A DNA stretch of 64,000 bases, taken from IMG/VR virus record IMGVR_UViG_3300027770_000025, positions 124,001-188,000 of that record. One strand, written 5' to 3'. Below, piece by piece: positions 16,979 to 24,670 of the stretch; position 1 is the first letter of the stretch; the number at the start of each line of letters is the position of its first letter. The notes under the pieces are model-generated. The model searched no databases. It worked only from the letters and a program-made list of their open reading frames with translations, and was not told where the DNA came from. A program made the translations under genes and the position numbers. The stretch comes from a virus.

Positions 16979-17907
16979 GATTTAAAATAGTTGTGTTGTG
17001 TTAATATTGATTCCAGCTCCTCTTTGCTCACAACAACAAGATCACTTGTTAGTTGTTTAAGTCCTAGAGTCTCGTTTACTATATCTCGATAGTGCATGTA
17101 ATACGTGTTATTGCTGCTATCGTAGCTTGTTCGCGGTGATTCCTCCTCGGAGATCATCATCTCGTGAAGTTTCTCTGATATTCGCGGTTCACCTATTCTA
17201 TATTTAAGACCAAATTTATCTGCATAGATTTCAAAAAGATCCTTTACTCTAAATGATTTAAGATTTGGTATCACATTATACCCGTTAACTTCCAACCCTC
17301 TTTCGATCAGATTCATTGCTTCCCCTATATCTATCATGAATCTTGTCATGTGCTCGGAATAAAGAACCAGTTCATAACCTTCAGCTATCGAATTCCAGAT
17401 AAGAGGAATAATGCTGCCTGTAGAATTCATGACGTTTCCATATACTGCGCAGGACAATCTGGTCTTAGATTCTTCGGCATTAACGATAAAGCTTTCGCCG
17501 GCCACAAACTTCATCGACCCATATAGCGTGGTAGCTGCTCTGGATTTATCACTAGAGATGAAGCAAGCTGCTTCGAATCCGCACTCCTCGGAAACTCTTC
17601 TAGAATTAATTGCACCTTTAACTATAATCTCAAGAGCCTCTTCTACATTCTGATCCACGGCCTCTATTTGTTTTAAAGAAGCAGCAAAGATTCCGATGTC
17701 GTGACCTGATGCTGATCTTTTTAAAAGATCAAAATTTCTAACATCACCCACTATACATTTTACGTTGGGATATCTTTTTTTAAGGTAATAATGCTTTGCT
17801 TCGTCTCTTGAGTATACCGTGATTTCATTATCTTTGTAATATCTCTTTACTAGATTCCATCCGAGATATCCTGCACCGCCAGTAATAAAAATTTTCTTAC
17901 CTATCAT
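16975..17907 (-). CDS. CapE/FlaA1-like UDP-sugar 4,6-dehydratase
   Basis: 310 residues. NAD-binding IFITGGAGYLGWNL at the N-terminus, and ISSDKSRAATTLYGSMKFVAGE at about 117-138, the SDKA...YG..K active-site signature of inverting 4,6-dehydratases (CapE, FlaA1, PseB family). It would make a 4-keto-6-deoxy UDP-sugar for the CapF-like enzyme. Somewhat shorter than typical CapE (about 340). Confidence 0.85.
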   Translation of the reverse strand: MIGKKIFITGGAGYLGWNLVKRYYKDNEITVYSRDEAKHYYLKKRYPNVKCIVGDVRNFDLLKRSASGHDIGIFAASLKQIEAVDQNVEEALEIIVKGAINSRRVSEECGFEAACFISSDKSRAATTLYGSMKFVAGESFIVNAEESKTRLSCAVYGNVMNSTGSIIPLIWNSIAEGYELVLYSEHMTRFMIDIGEAMNLIERGLEVNGYNVIPNLKSFRVKDLFEIYADKFGLKYRIGEPRISEKLHEMMISEEESPRTSYDSSNNTYYMHYRDIVNETLGLKQLTSDLVVVSKEELESILTQHNYFKS

Positions 17908-18635
17908 AATTTTTTATTTTGGTAATCTATAACTGAATAACCTACTGGCTCATGCACAATAGGAGCTGAGGTAGCAAATATAGGAACTCTCGTATCGTAA
18001 TTCCAATAAAGCCAAATATCCCAAGCATGCCAACCGCTATTCTTTAATTTGTTCTGCATGCTTTCTTTTTCTAATTCGAATACCATATAACAGTGTGCAC
18101 ATAGAAAATGATCAATCTGTTTATACTTACCCATATAGATCGCTGTGTCTGAAACCGAAGCTTTTGATGCAGTTCCATAACTAACTGCTCCGAATGTAAA
18201 CATTGCACCAGATCTCTGAACACCAAATTCATATGCATCATAAATCTCCTTAACCATTTCTTCTGGGCTCACGTCATACACAACATCACTTTCGATAACC
18301 AGAATAGCATCGTAATTTCCGAAGTCTTCAATAGCAGATCTATGAGCAACGTAAGCTCCGTAGTGGCCATATGATAATACCGGTGGGACGTTGATAAATT
18401 CCTTAGATGTGTTTATGATCTCCGGCTGTGCGCAATTCTCTGATGGTAAATCAGTACGATTAACAACGGAATACATCTGGGAATAACAAGCAAAATTACT
18501 AGCTATTTTTTCAAATGCAGAAATTGACGCTTTCTGTTTATCCATAGCTGAATCCCATCTTTCGGAATGAATATCTTGAGGCTGATTAGGATCCAGTAGT
18601 AAATGACAGATTTTAATTCTTGGTCTTACGCTCAT
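17904..18635 (-). CDS. probable glycosyltransferase
   Basis: 243 residues. Contains YDAILVIESDVVYDVSPEEM, a strand-loop with acidic residues where GT-A enzymes bind the metal/nucleotide sugar, and YGHYGAYVAHRSAI upstream. I cannot assign a family (GT25-like is possible). Sits between the sugar dehydratase and IMPDH/GMPR genes with 4- and 1-nt overlaps, so it is probably part of the same pathway. Confidence 0.55.
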   Translation of the reverse strand: MSVRPRIKICHLLLDPNQPQDIHSERWDSAMDKQKASISAFEKIASNFACYSQMYSVVNRTDLPSENCAQPEIINTSKEFINVPPVLSYGHYGAYVAHRSAIEDFGNYDAILVIESDVVYDVSPEEMVKEIYDAYEFGVQRSGAMFTFGAVSYGTASKASVSDTAIYMGKYKQIDHFLCAHCYMVFELEKESMQNKLKNSGWHAWDIWLYWNYDTRVPIFATSAPIVHEPVGYSVIDYQNKKL

Positions 18636-19696
18636 TATTTCTTAAATCTATTTAATGAATTTGTCGAGATCATATTCCATTTAGCGTTTCCTATGAACTC
18701 TTGTAGAGTAGTTGCATTACTGTAACTCATTGCGGAGCTAAGATAGCTTTTGAAATTTTCTGTCCATCCAGATAAAGTGTATTCAACTGGTTGCATCCGG
18801 GTAACACCCTCACTTGTTTTTAAATCTGTCTTGCCCATAGCCTTCTGAGCCTCTTTGGTGCTCATTCCCCTGAACTTCTTAAACATCTTAGTTCCGTAGT
18901 TAAAAAGATTTCTAGTCTCGTCGGAATACTGATCTATCTTCTCTCCTGGCTCGGTCCAACCTTCACCCTTCGTATTAGCTAAATAGGTGTCGCCTGCGCT
19001 CTCTAAAGTCTTATTCAATATTGAACCAAGCATAACGTGATCTGCGCCTAAAGCGAGCGCTTTAATGATGTCTGCGTAACTTTTAAATCCTCCATCTGCA
19101 ACGATTTTTGCTGGTGTTTGTAATGTACAGCTAATTTCGTAGCATTCGTGTATAAGTGAAGCCATAGGATAGCCAATTCCAGTTTGTACTGTTGTTAGAC
19201 ACCCCCCGCCATTGCCTATACCTATTCTTACTAGATCTGCTCCTGCTTCGGAGAAAATCCTATATGTTTCTGGGTTGGCAACGTTACCAACCATTAAAAT
19301 CATGCTGCCACCATATAAAGATTTGGCTTGAAACGTTGCATCGAGTAAACCCTGCATGTGACCATTTGCAATGTCAATCAGAATATAATATTTTTCCGCA
19401 ACATCTACCTTTCCGTTATCTAAAAATATCTTCTTAAACTCATCCTTTCCAAATGATAAGAAGTTATTAAAATCACTATCTAAATTAACTCCGAACGATG
19501 GTGCCTTTCTGGGTCTCACCACATTTATTCCAGATTGCTGAAATAAAGAATAATTACGATCATCTATAACAGTGTCCATTGGTGCGGTGAATAATGGAAG
19601 ATACCCATTATCATAGAAAACATCAACCTGTTTTCTTGATTCAATCCTGCTAATCGCTGCCGGCTGAATTAATATGTCGTCAAAGTCAAATTTCAT
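18635..19696 (-). CDS. IMP dehydrogenase/GMP reductase family enzyme without CBS domains
   Basis: 353 residues, TIM barrel. The catalytic loop GIGNGGGCLTT holds Cys166; ADGGFKSYADIIKALALGADHVMLGS is the phosphate-binding part, and KFRGMSTKEAQ fits the flap. The CBS pair of IMPDH is absent, so GMP reductase (GMP to IMP) or a minimal IMPDH are both possible. It would adjust purine pools. Overlaps neighbours by 1 nt on each side, firmly in the operon. Confidence 0.85.
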   Translation of the reverse strand: MKFDFDDILIQPAAISRIESRKQVDVFYDNGYLPLFTAPMDTVIDDRNYSLFQQSGINVVRPRKAPSFGVNLDSDFNNFLSFGKDEFKKIFLDNGKVDVAEKYYILIDIANGHMQGLLDATFQAKSLYGGSMILMVGNVANPETYRIFSEAGADLVRIGIGNGGGCLTTVQTGIGYPMASLIHECYEISCTLQTPAKIVADGGFKSYADIIKALALGADHVMLGSILNKTLESAGDTYLANTKGEGWTEPGEKIDQYSDETRNLFNYGTKMFKKFRGMSTKEAQKAMGKTDLKTSEGVTRMQPVEYTLSGWTENFKSYLSSAMSYSNATTLQEFIGNAKWNMISTNSLNRFKK

Positions 19697-19968
19697 TATG
19701 TTTGTTTTAGATAGTTAACGACTTCTTGCAGTCTCTCTGCATCGTCTGTATTAAATATAAATTCATCAAAAGCACCATACCTACATTTATAGCCAAAAAT
19801 GTATTTAATTCCGTATTTTAATCTTTCCCAGAAGGGTCTTTTATTCAAATGAACATTCGAATAAACCATGGGATATCCATCATCCTCACTATATAGGATA
19901 ACCATCTGGTGATCAGTGGAGTGGCATTCACAAATAAAAATTTCTGGTGCTTTAGTTTTCTTCATCAT
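19696..19968 (-). CDS. hypothetical protein
   Basis: 90 residues from the ATG at 19968 (an upstream TTG at 19986 is less likely). Contains two paired Cys (ICEC) and an aromatic, basic middle (WERLKYGIKYIFGYKCRYGAF). No family recognised. Overlaps the gene upstream by 17 nt. Confidence 0.65.
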   Translation of the reverse strand: MMKKTKAPEIFICECHSTDHQMVILYSEDDGYPMVYSNVHLNKRPFWERLKYGIKYIFGYKCRYGAFDEFIFNTDDAERLQEVVNYLKQT

Positions 19969-20188
19969 GTGATAGTGATTTAACAAAAGGTCTGTTCATG
20001 AAACATTTGTATGCTTCCCAAGTTCCTTTTAGTTGGTAAGTGTAATAGCCGTGCGTATCATCATATTCATTGACGACCTCGACAAAATACCTCTGGTCGC
20101 TGTCTTCGATCATGTTGTTAATGAATTCCTTCAGGATTACCCCATCTTCAGGAATAATCCCCACGTAAAAGTATATTTTATCTTTCAT
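19952..20188 (-). CDS. hypothetical protein
   Basis: 78 residues, acidic, no domain recognised. Located between two other small genes of the RNA-repair/sugar operon with a 12-nt gap upstream. Confidence 0.65.
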   Translation of the reverse strand: MKDKIYFYVGIIPEDGVILKEFINNMIEDSDQRYFVEVVNEYDDTHGYYTYQLKGTWEAYKCFMNRPFVKSLSHDEEN

Positions 20189-20200
20189 ATCCCTAGTTTC

Positions 20201-20404
20201 TTACCAGCTATCGACATCGGTTAAATCTAATTCTGTTTTTGTGTTGTGACTATAAACTACAATCTCACTACCAATTCCATTTGGAGTTATTTTCCAAGTA
20301 AATAATCCATACTCACCATAAATTGCTTTAATGTGTGATAACCATTCATCATACATTTCCTGTTGTTTCTCGTTGAGTTCCTTGTGTATTACAGTATTAC
20401 GCAT
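20201..20404 (-). CDS. hypothetical protein
   Basis: 67 residues. A helical first half (NEKQQEMYDEWLSHIKAIYG) and a beta-type second half (FTWKITPNGIGSEIVVYSH). No family recognised. 3 nt after the cREC gene. Confidence 0.65.
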   Translation of the reverse strand: MRNTVIHKELNEKQQEMYDEWLSHIKAIYGEYGLFTWKITPNGIGSEIVVYSHNTKTELDLTDVDSW

Positions 20405-20407
20405 CGA

Positions 20408-20842
20408 TTATTCTTCTTGATGTCTGTTATACTCCTCTTGCTCCTGGAATTTTCGATAATTGTCCAAATACATAAAGATATTTTTACCTCCTGCTGGATT
20501 CATTGAGTGGATAATGTATTCAGGAAGATCCTGTTTTGTATCAATGCAGAAATCAACCAACCATTTAGCGCAGTCCATTCCAGTTTTTTCTTGGAATGTT
20601 TCGTAGTTCTTGTTGTAGACCTCAGTACTAGCATGCATGTCAGAAGAGTAATGTTCATCAGCCAAATCATGATCAAAAGATATGATGTTAGGCAAGCCAT
20701 TCTTCCTGATGAAGTTAACAAACTCATCATAGTTTCTAACGATAACAAATTCGTTATTGAAATAGAATTTTGCGTCTGGCATGTACTGACAGCAGTCTTT
20801 TGGATTTCTTACATCATCCAAGAATAAATTGTATGTTTTCAT
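20408..20842 (-). CDS. cyclic-phosphate-processing receiver-like domain (cREC) protein
   Basis: 144 residues. LFLDDVRNPKD at residues 6-16, VRNYDEFVNFI at 35-45, ISFDHDLADEHY at 54-65 and IHSMNPAGGKNI near the end are the order expected for cREC, a receiver-like domain predicted to process 2',3'-cyclic phosphate RNA ends and found beside RNA ligases. The assignment is from recalled motifs. Co-operonic with a P-loop kinase, a phosphoesterase and an Rnl1-type ligase. Confidence 0.75.
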   Translation of the reverse strand: MKTYNLFLDDVRNPKDCCQYMPDAKFYFNNEFVIVRNYDEFVNFIRKNGLPNIISFDHDLADEHYSSDMHASTEVYNKNYETFQEKTGMDCAKWLVDFCIDTKQDLPEYIIHSMNPAGGKNIFMYLDNYRKFQEQEEYNRHQEE

Positions 20843-20851
20843 TTTTATTTT

Positions 20852-21301
20852 CTAAAGTTTTACCTCGAATCTTTGTCTCATTTTTTCCAGAGTTTCCACT
20901 GGAACGTTGTGGACATTTGAGCTACCGTGTCTGTTCTCTACGATAAGAGTTGTAACCTGATAACCATACTTCTTAGCAAGGTCGATATAGGCTTGCATCT
21001 CCCATTCTTGTGTGAATGTATTTGACACCACAATCTCTGGATAATACTGGGGATTGACCTGATGATCACTCATTCTGGTCTCAACCTCATTTTTACACCA
21101 CTCGTGGGCTTCTTTTAATCTTGATGCGTCAAAGTTATATTCCCCAGTTTCTTTGCTGTGAAAAAACTTATCAGCTTCACAAATAGCGTACTCATTCCAG
21201 ATATGATTTGCAAAAGTGCTCTTACCTGATCCTGGAATTCCTCTCACAATAAATAGCGTTGGGTTCAGTGTGTGATATTCTTCGCTTCTTACGTTTTCCA
21301 T
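20852..21301 (-). CDS. P-loop kinase (AAA_33, polynucleotide-kinase-like)
   Basis: 149 residues. Walker A RGIPGSGKST at 20-29, then CEADKFFH and a helical segment ending VSNTFTQEWEMQAYIDLAKKYGY, the pattern of AAA_33 kinases related to T4 PNK's kinase half and N4BP2. It may phosphorylate 5'-OH RNA ends made by anticodon nucleases. The start overlaps the stop of the 57-residue gene upstream (TAATG). Confidence 0.8.
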   Translation of the reverse strand: MENVRSEEYHTLNPTLFIVRGIPGSGKSTFANHIWNEYAICEADKFFHSKETGEYNFDASRLKEAHEWCKNEVETRMSDHQVNPQYYPEIVVSNTFTQEWEMQAYIDLAKKYGYQVTTLIVENRHGSSNVHNVPVETLEKMRQRFEVKL

Positions 21302-21474
21302 TATTCAAAAATTATTCCTTCTTTTTCTACATACTCAACGAAAGCTTTTTCAGCTTCTTCTTTTGTTGGATAATATCCTATAATCTCATCATGAGTGATA
21401 GGATCATTAACTCCAAATTTTTCTCCGCCTATTGTAGAGAATACGAATGTGTCTAAAATTTCTTGTGTTACCAT
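21301..21474 (-). CDS. small hypothetical protein
   Basis: 57 residues, acidic (MVTQEILDTFVF ... EEAEKAFVEYVEKEG). Too short for a domain call. It overlaps the kinase start by one base and lies 15 nt below the phosphoesterase stop, which supports it being a real operon gene. Confidence 0.65.
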   Translation of the reverse strand: MVTQEILDTFVFSTIGGEKFGVNDPITHDEIIGYYPTKEEAEKAFVEYVEKEGIIFE

Positions 21475-21489
21475 TTTTTATATTTTTTT

Positions 21490-22131
21490 TTATTCTTCTG
21501 TGTGATGATCTTTGGGTAGAACCAGATGTTTAACGGGTCTTCCGTCCATGATCTTCAGTATCTCATTTAAGCTGTAAGGTTCAAGATTGTTTCCATCCAC
21601 ACCAACATCCATTGCCTTTCCTTCGTGGATTTTTAATCTTGGTGGTAGGTGAACATGCCCATGTAAATGCGGAACGTTCTTATTCATCCCATCCCAACTA
21701 GCTATTGGAAAGTGACAGCAAACAAATTGATATTTACCTACCACCTTACCCTCCGGTCTACGTATTTCTAAAACGTCATAACTGGAAACGTGTTTGAAGT
21801 GACCCTGTACACCTTCTTTATTATTACGAATGTGATGATCGTGATTACCTAAAAATAGAATCACGTTCTTGCAAGCAATTCTCTTTCTGAACTCTATAAT
21901 GGATTCAAATCCACCAAAGCTCCAGTCACCCATGTGGACCAGATAATCATCAGCACCAACAACTGAGTTAATGCCGCTTACAATCGCATCGTTCATTTCA
22001 CCTAATGAATGAAAGTCACGTGTACCTCTTCCACCTCCCCAATTTGACGTTGCCCGACAGATATTAGAGTGATTAAAATGCGAATCACTACTGAAAAATA
22101 TGTTCTGATTTTTTTCTAATACTATTTTCAT
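21490..22131 (-). CDS. calcineurin-like metallophosphoesterase
   Basis: 213 residues. SSDSHFNH (DxH), VHMGDWSFGG (GD), FLGNHDHH (GNHD), CCHFP and HLHGHVHLPP (GHxH) give the complete two-metal phosphoesterase set. In this operon a 2',3'-cyclic phosphodiesterase or 3'-phosphatase acting on damaged RNA is the attractive reading; other substrates are possible. Confidence 0.85.
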   Translation of the reverse strand: MKIVLEKNQNIFFSSDSHFNHSNICRATSNWGGGRGTRDFHSLGEMNDAIVSGINSVVGADDYLVHMGDWSFGGFESIIEFRKRIACKNVILFLGNHDHHIRNNKEGVQGHFKHVSSYDVLEIRRPEGKVVGKYQFVCCHFPIASWDGMNKNVPHLHGHVHLPPRLKIHEGKAMDVGVDGNNLEPYSLNEILKIMDGRPVKHLVLPKDHHTEE

Positions 22132-22134
22132 TTC

Positions 22135-23274
22135 TTAATCTTTTTTAATCCATTTTGAATCTGCTGGAATTTCTTCTTCCTTATTCCAGAAAGGTTTTTG
22201 GTATTTCGGTTTTATCATTTTCCATATGATGTGATCGTAATTCTTTCTGTCCCACATTGCAAAACAGATAGATCTTATGCTTGGTTCAACCCCACAAAAT
22301 TCTAAGTGCTCTGCAAATTCTTTTTTGGTAGGCTCGGGATCACGATCCCTATATTTTCCATATCTGAAATAGTCATGGGTTTTACCTGCTCTTTCCCCTA
22401 TTCTATATTTATAATATTGCAAATCGCTTATTGTCTCTTTAACCCATTTATCGAACTCATCTGGCACTCTATCTAAAAACTCGTCCAGGCTCTTACCATC
22501 TTTTAAAAGCTCCCAGATATCAACGTTTGAAAAGCTGGTTAGCAACCTATGTAGCCTAACGTACTCCTCACCTTTGATCTTCATTCTGAATCCAGATTTG
22601 AATTTGATTACAAATCCTTCCGCATTGCTCTCGATCATAGATTTCAGCTGTTTGTAATCCTGAACGCCGTCGTACTTCTTAACGATCTTAAATCCTAGGT
22701 TGTTGTAGAGATTAACAAATCTAATACCTTCAAGGTGTATGTCATTGTCATGTATTCTAAGCTCGTAGCCATCCTTGTTATCAATAACAGCAAGCATAAC
22801 CAAATCTTCATATCCATAATCAACTACGATTCTATTTTCAGGGTAGAGGATCTCAAAAAGGTAGGTGAATCCAGGAATTAGTTTATCGTACCTGTATTTG
22901 CTTAGTATCTCCTTACCTTTTATTGCCTGCTCAGAAACAAAGGATCCTCTGGTAGCTAAATGCCAGTCACCTTCGTAGTGGAAAAGAATCCCTAATGATC
23001 CGTCCATCTTTTCAAACACCTCAAACTCCTCATTAGGAATTTCTTCCGGCTTGTGCTCTTCCATATTAAAGAATTTTGGAAAAGTTCTAGCCACAATGTT
23101 ACCCTCACGATCTAAAACTGTACCCCTCATATTTAGCGTAACACTATCCCAAGCTTCGCTATATTGACAATCTCTTGAATAGTTATAAATATCAAGAGGC
23201 AATGTTGGGTGAGAATTCTTAATTAGAAGTCCACGCTCAATATAATCGTTCAATATGTTTAAATCATATTTCAT
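22135..23274 (-). CDS. RNA ligase, T4 Rnl1-like
   Basis: 379 residues. RGTVLDREGNIVARTFPKFFN precedes motif I FEKMDGSLG (Lys89 as the AMP-binding lysine), followed by ATRGSF (motif Ia/III), TYLFEILYPENRIV, EGFVIKF (IV) and MKIKG (V), the order of T4 RNA ligase 1, which repairs tRNA cut by anticodon nucleases. The C-terminal region is helical like Rnl1's. It sits with a kinase, phosphoesterase and cREC, the expected partners for break healing. Confidence 0.9.
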   Translation of the reverse strand: MKYDLNILNDYIERGLLIKNSHPTLPLDIYNYSRDCQYSEAWDSVTLNMRGTVLDREGNIVARTFPKFFNMEEHKPEEIPNEEFEVFEKMDGSLGILFHYEGDWHLATRGSFVSEQAIKGKEILSKYRYDKLIPGFTYLFEILYPENRIVVDYGYEDLVMLAVIDNKDGYELRIHDNDIHLEGIRFVNLYNNLGFKIVKKYDGVQDYKQLKSMIESNAEGFVIKFKSGFRMKIKGEEYVRLHRLLTSFSNVDIWELLKDGKSLDEFLDRVPDEFDKWVKETISDLQYYKYRIGERAGKTHDYFRYGKYRDRDPEPTKKEFAEHLEFCGVEPSIRSICFAMWDRKNYDHIIWKMIKPKYQKPFWNKEEEIPADSKWIKKD

Positions 23275-23276
23275 TA

Positions 23277-23744
23277 TTAGAGAATTTTATTATCGTTGTC
23301 AAGTTTTCTTTCTATGTGTGCTGCAATATCAATGATGGAGTTGCTATCAATCCAATTGTAACTTTCCCCGTTAAACACAACAGAGAAATCTCCGTCAGTC
23401 CAATCATAAACAGCTTTATCAAATTTCTTGATCTCGACTGTCTGCTTGTTAAGTTCATTTATTAGATCGTTAAATATCTTAGATCCTCCTCTATTTCTCT
23501 TGCTTCTCGTTCCAAAATATTGTGTACCCTCGTGATTAGCGCATCTTAGCATAAGATGCAGTGTCTTGTAATCCTTTACCTTCTCGTAATTGTCAAGAAT
23601 GTAAATCTTTGCTGCTTCTACAAGAGATCTTGTTTCTGCAGAAAGTTCTATGTAGAGGATTTCAAAGTTTCCACCGTTATATTTTTTACCCCCTCTGATT
23701 ACGGAAAGAACTTCTTCTTCACCTTTTGATACGTCTACTAGCAT
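23277..23744 (-). CDS. hypothetical protein at head of RNA-repair operon
   Basis: 155 residues, first gene behind the promoter at 23769..23800 and 2 nt before the Rnl1-like ligase. Lys/Asn-rich with a YFGTRSKRNRGGSK basic stretch that could contact RNA. No family recognised. Confidence 0.65.
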   Translation of the reverse strand: MLVDVSKGEEEVLSVIRGGKKYNGGNFEILYIELSAETRSLVEAAKIYILDNYEKVKDYKTLHLMLRCANHEGTQYFGTRSKRNRGGSKIFNDLINELNKQTVEIKKFDKAVYDWTDGDFSVVFNGESYNWIDSNSIIDIAAHIERKLDNDNKIL

Positions 23745-23768
23745 AATTAGGTTTTAAGTATTCTATTG

Positions 23769-23800
23769 CAATATTAAATAAATCTTTCGGGGTAAAAAAA
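23769..23800 (-). promoter_or_regulatory. early-type promoter, T7-ACCCCG-N11-TAATATTG
   Basis: T-tract/ACCCCG (23788..23800), 11 nt, TAATATTG (23769..23776). It precedes a run of minus-strand genes with no comparable promoter between 23744 and 14892, so one long transcript is likely. The rest of the gap 23801..23898 shows no gene. Confidence 0.8.
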
Positions 23801-23898
23801 TTAAATCGGAAGTTTTACCCCACTTAAAAAGAATATTGGGACGTGGGCATAAATTTCTGTTGTTTTAGGGGAACCCGTAATTGAAAATATAACCCAAA

Positions 23899-24498
23899 TT
23901 AAGCTACATTAACGTTTTCTGGCTTAGATTTAGCCGTTAAATCGTTTTTGGAATAAAAATATGTTTTCCCAGCATAATTCCAGAAAAAAGCATTGTTACT
24001 TTTGTTACTTTGTCTCTCTATGGGTTTAGCTGCTCCACCACTTTTTGGTTTATCAGCTAAAAACTCAGTTCTAGACTGAACGTGTTTACCCGCTTCGTTG
24101 GATAGTTTTACGTCCTTTTGAGCCAATATGGAGTTGTTGATAGCAAGGGTAGCTTTATTTCTATCTACTTTCTTTGTTTTCATGTATACTATTATAGCCT
24201 TGTCCTTGGAGTTTATTGAATTCCAATCCGCTCCTCTCTTCTTTCCAATGCTAACAGGCTCATATTGGCCTTTATAAAGAATTATTTCCTTAATTGTTTT
24301 TCCGTAAGGTTTCTTAGGAACTGCTAATCTATTATAAATCGATTGTGCTGTATCTGCCATAGCCTGCTTTTGATCTGAAAAATTCTCACATGCCATTATA
24401 GTTATTAAAGTCCAATACTCCGAATTATCTATTGCACCTGGTGTATTAGACTTCTCGTTGAGTTCGTTAAATTGATTAAATTCTAATACATTTATCAT
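23899..24498 (-). CDS. SleB-like cell-wall hydrolase with capsid-targeting-like leader
   Basis: 199 residues from the ATG at 24498 (an upstream start at 24555 lacks the leader). Leader MINVLEFNQFNELNE. ACENFSDQKQAMADTAQSIYNR, KTIKEIILYKGQYEPV and NAFFWNYAGKTYFY match the SleB/Hydrolase_2 pattern, with the Glu of ACEN as catalytic candidate. It would cleave peptidoglycan; the leader suggests packaging and use at entry. Confidence 0.7.
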   Translation of the reverse strand: MINVLEFNQFNELNEKSNTPGAIDNSEYWTLITIMACENFSDQKQAMADTAQSIYNRLAVPKKPYGKTIKEIILYKGQYEPVSIGKKRGADWNSINSKDKAIIVYMKTKKVDRNKATLAINNSILAQKDVKLSNEAGKHVQSRTEFLADKPKSGGAAKPIERQSNKSNNAFFWNYAGKTYFYSKNDLTAKSKPENVNVA

Positions 24499-24670
24499 AA
24501 TGTTTCTATTATAAATGGAATCCCAGCAAGAGATATTTATCCTTGATATTTCCAAATGCTATCTTCGAATTCAGATTTAATCATAGGATAATATATATCC
24601 TCTTTCGTTGTAAATATTACCTGATTTGCCGTATTCTAATGAATAAGAATATCCAGATTAGAGAAACCTA
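24499..24670. other. intergenic region 24499-24670, no confident gene
   Basis: It holds a possible 15-codon minus-strand ORF (24535..24582, starting MIKSEFEDS) 6 nt after a GATATATAT box at 24591..24599. I see no terminator or promoter of the early type. Too short to call a gene. Confidence 0.4.
24591..24599 (-). promoter_or_regulatory. possible late promoter, GATATATAT
   Basis: A late-type box upstream of the SleB-like gene (start 24498) and of a possible 15-codon ORF. Long leader, so tentative. Confidence 0.3.
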
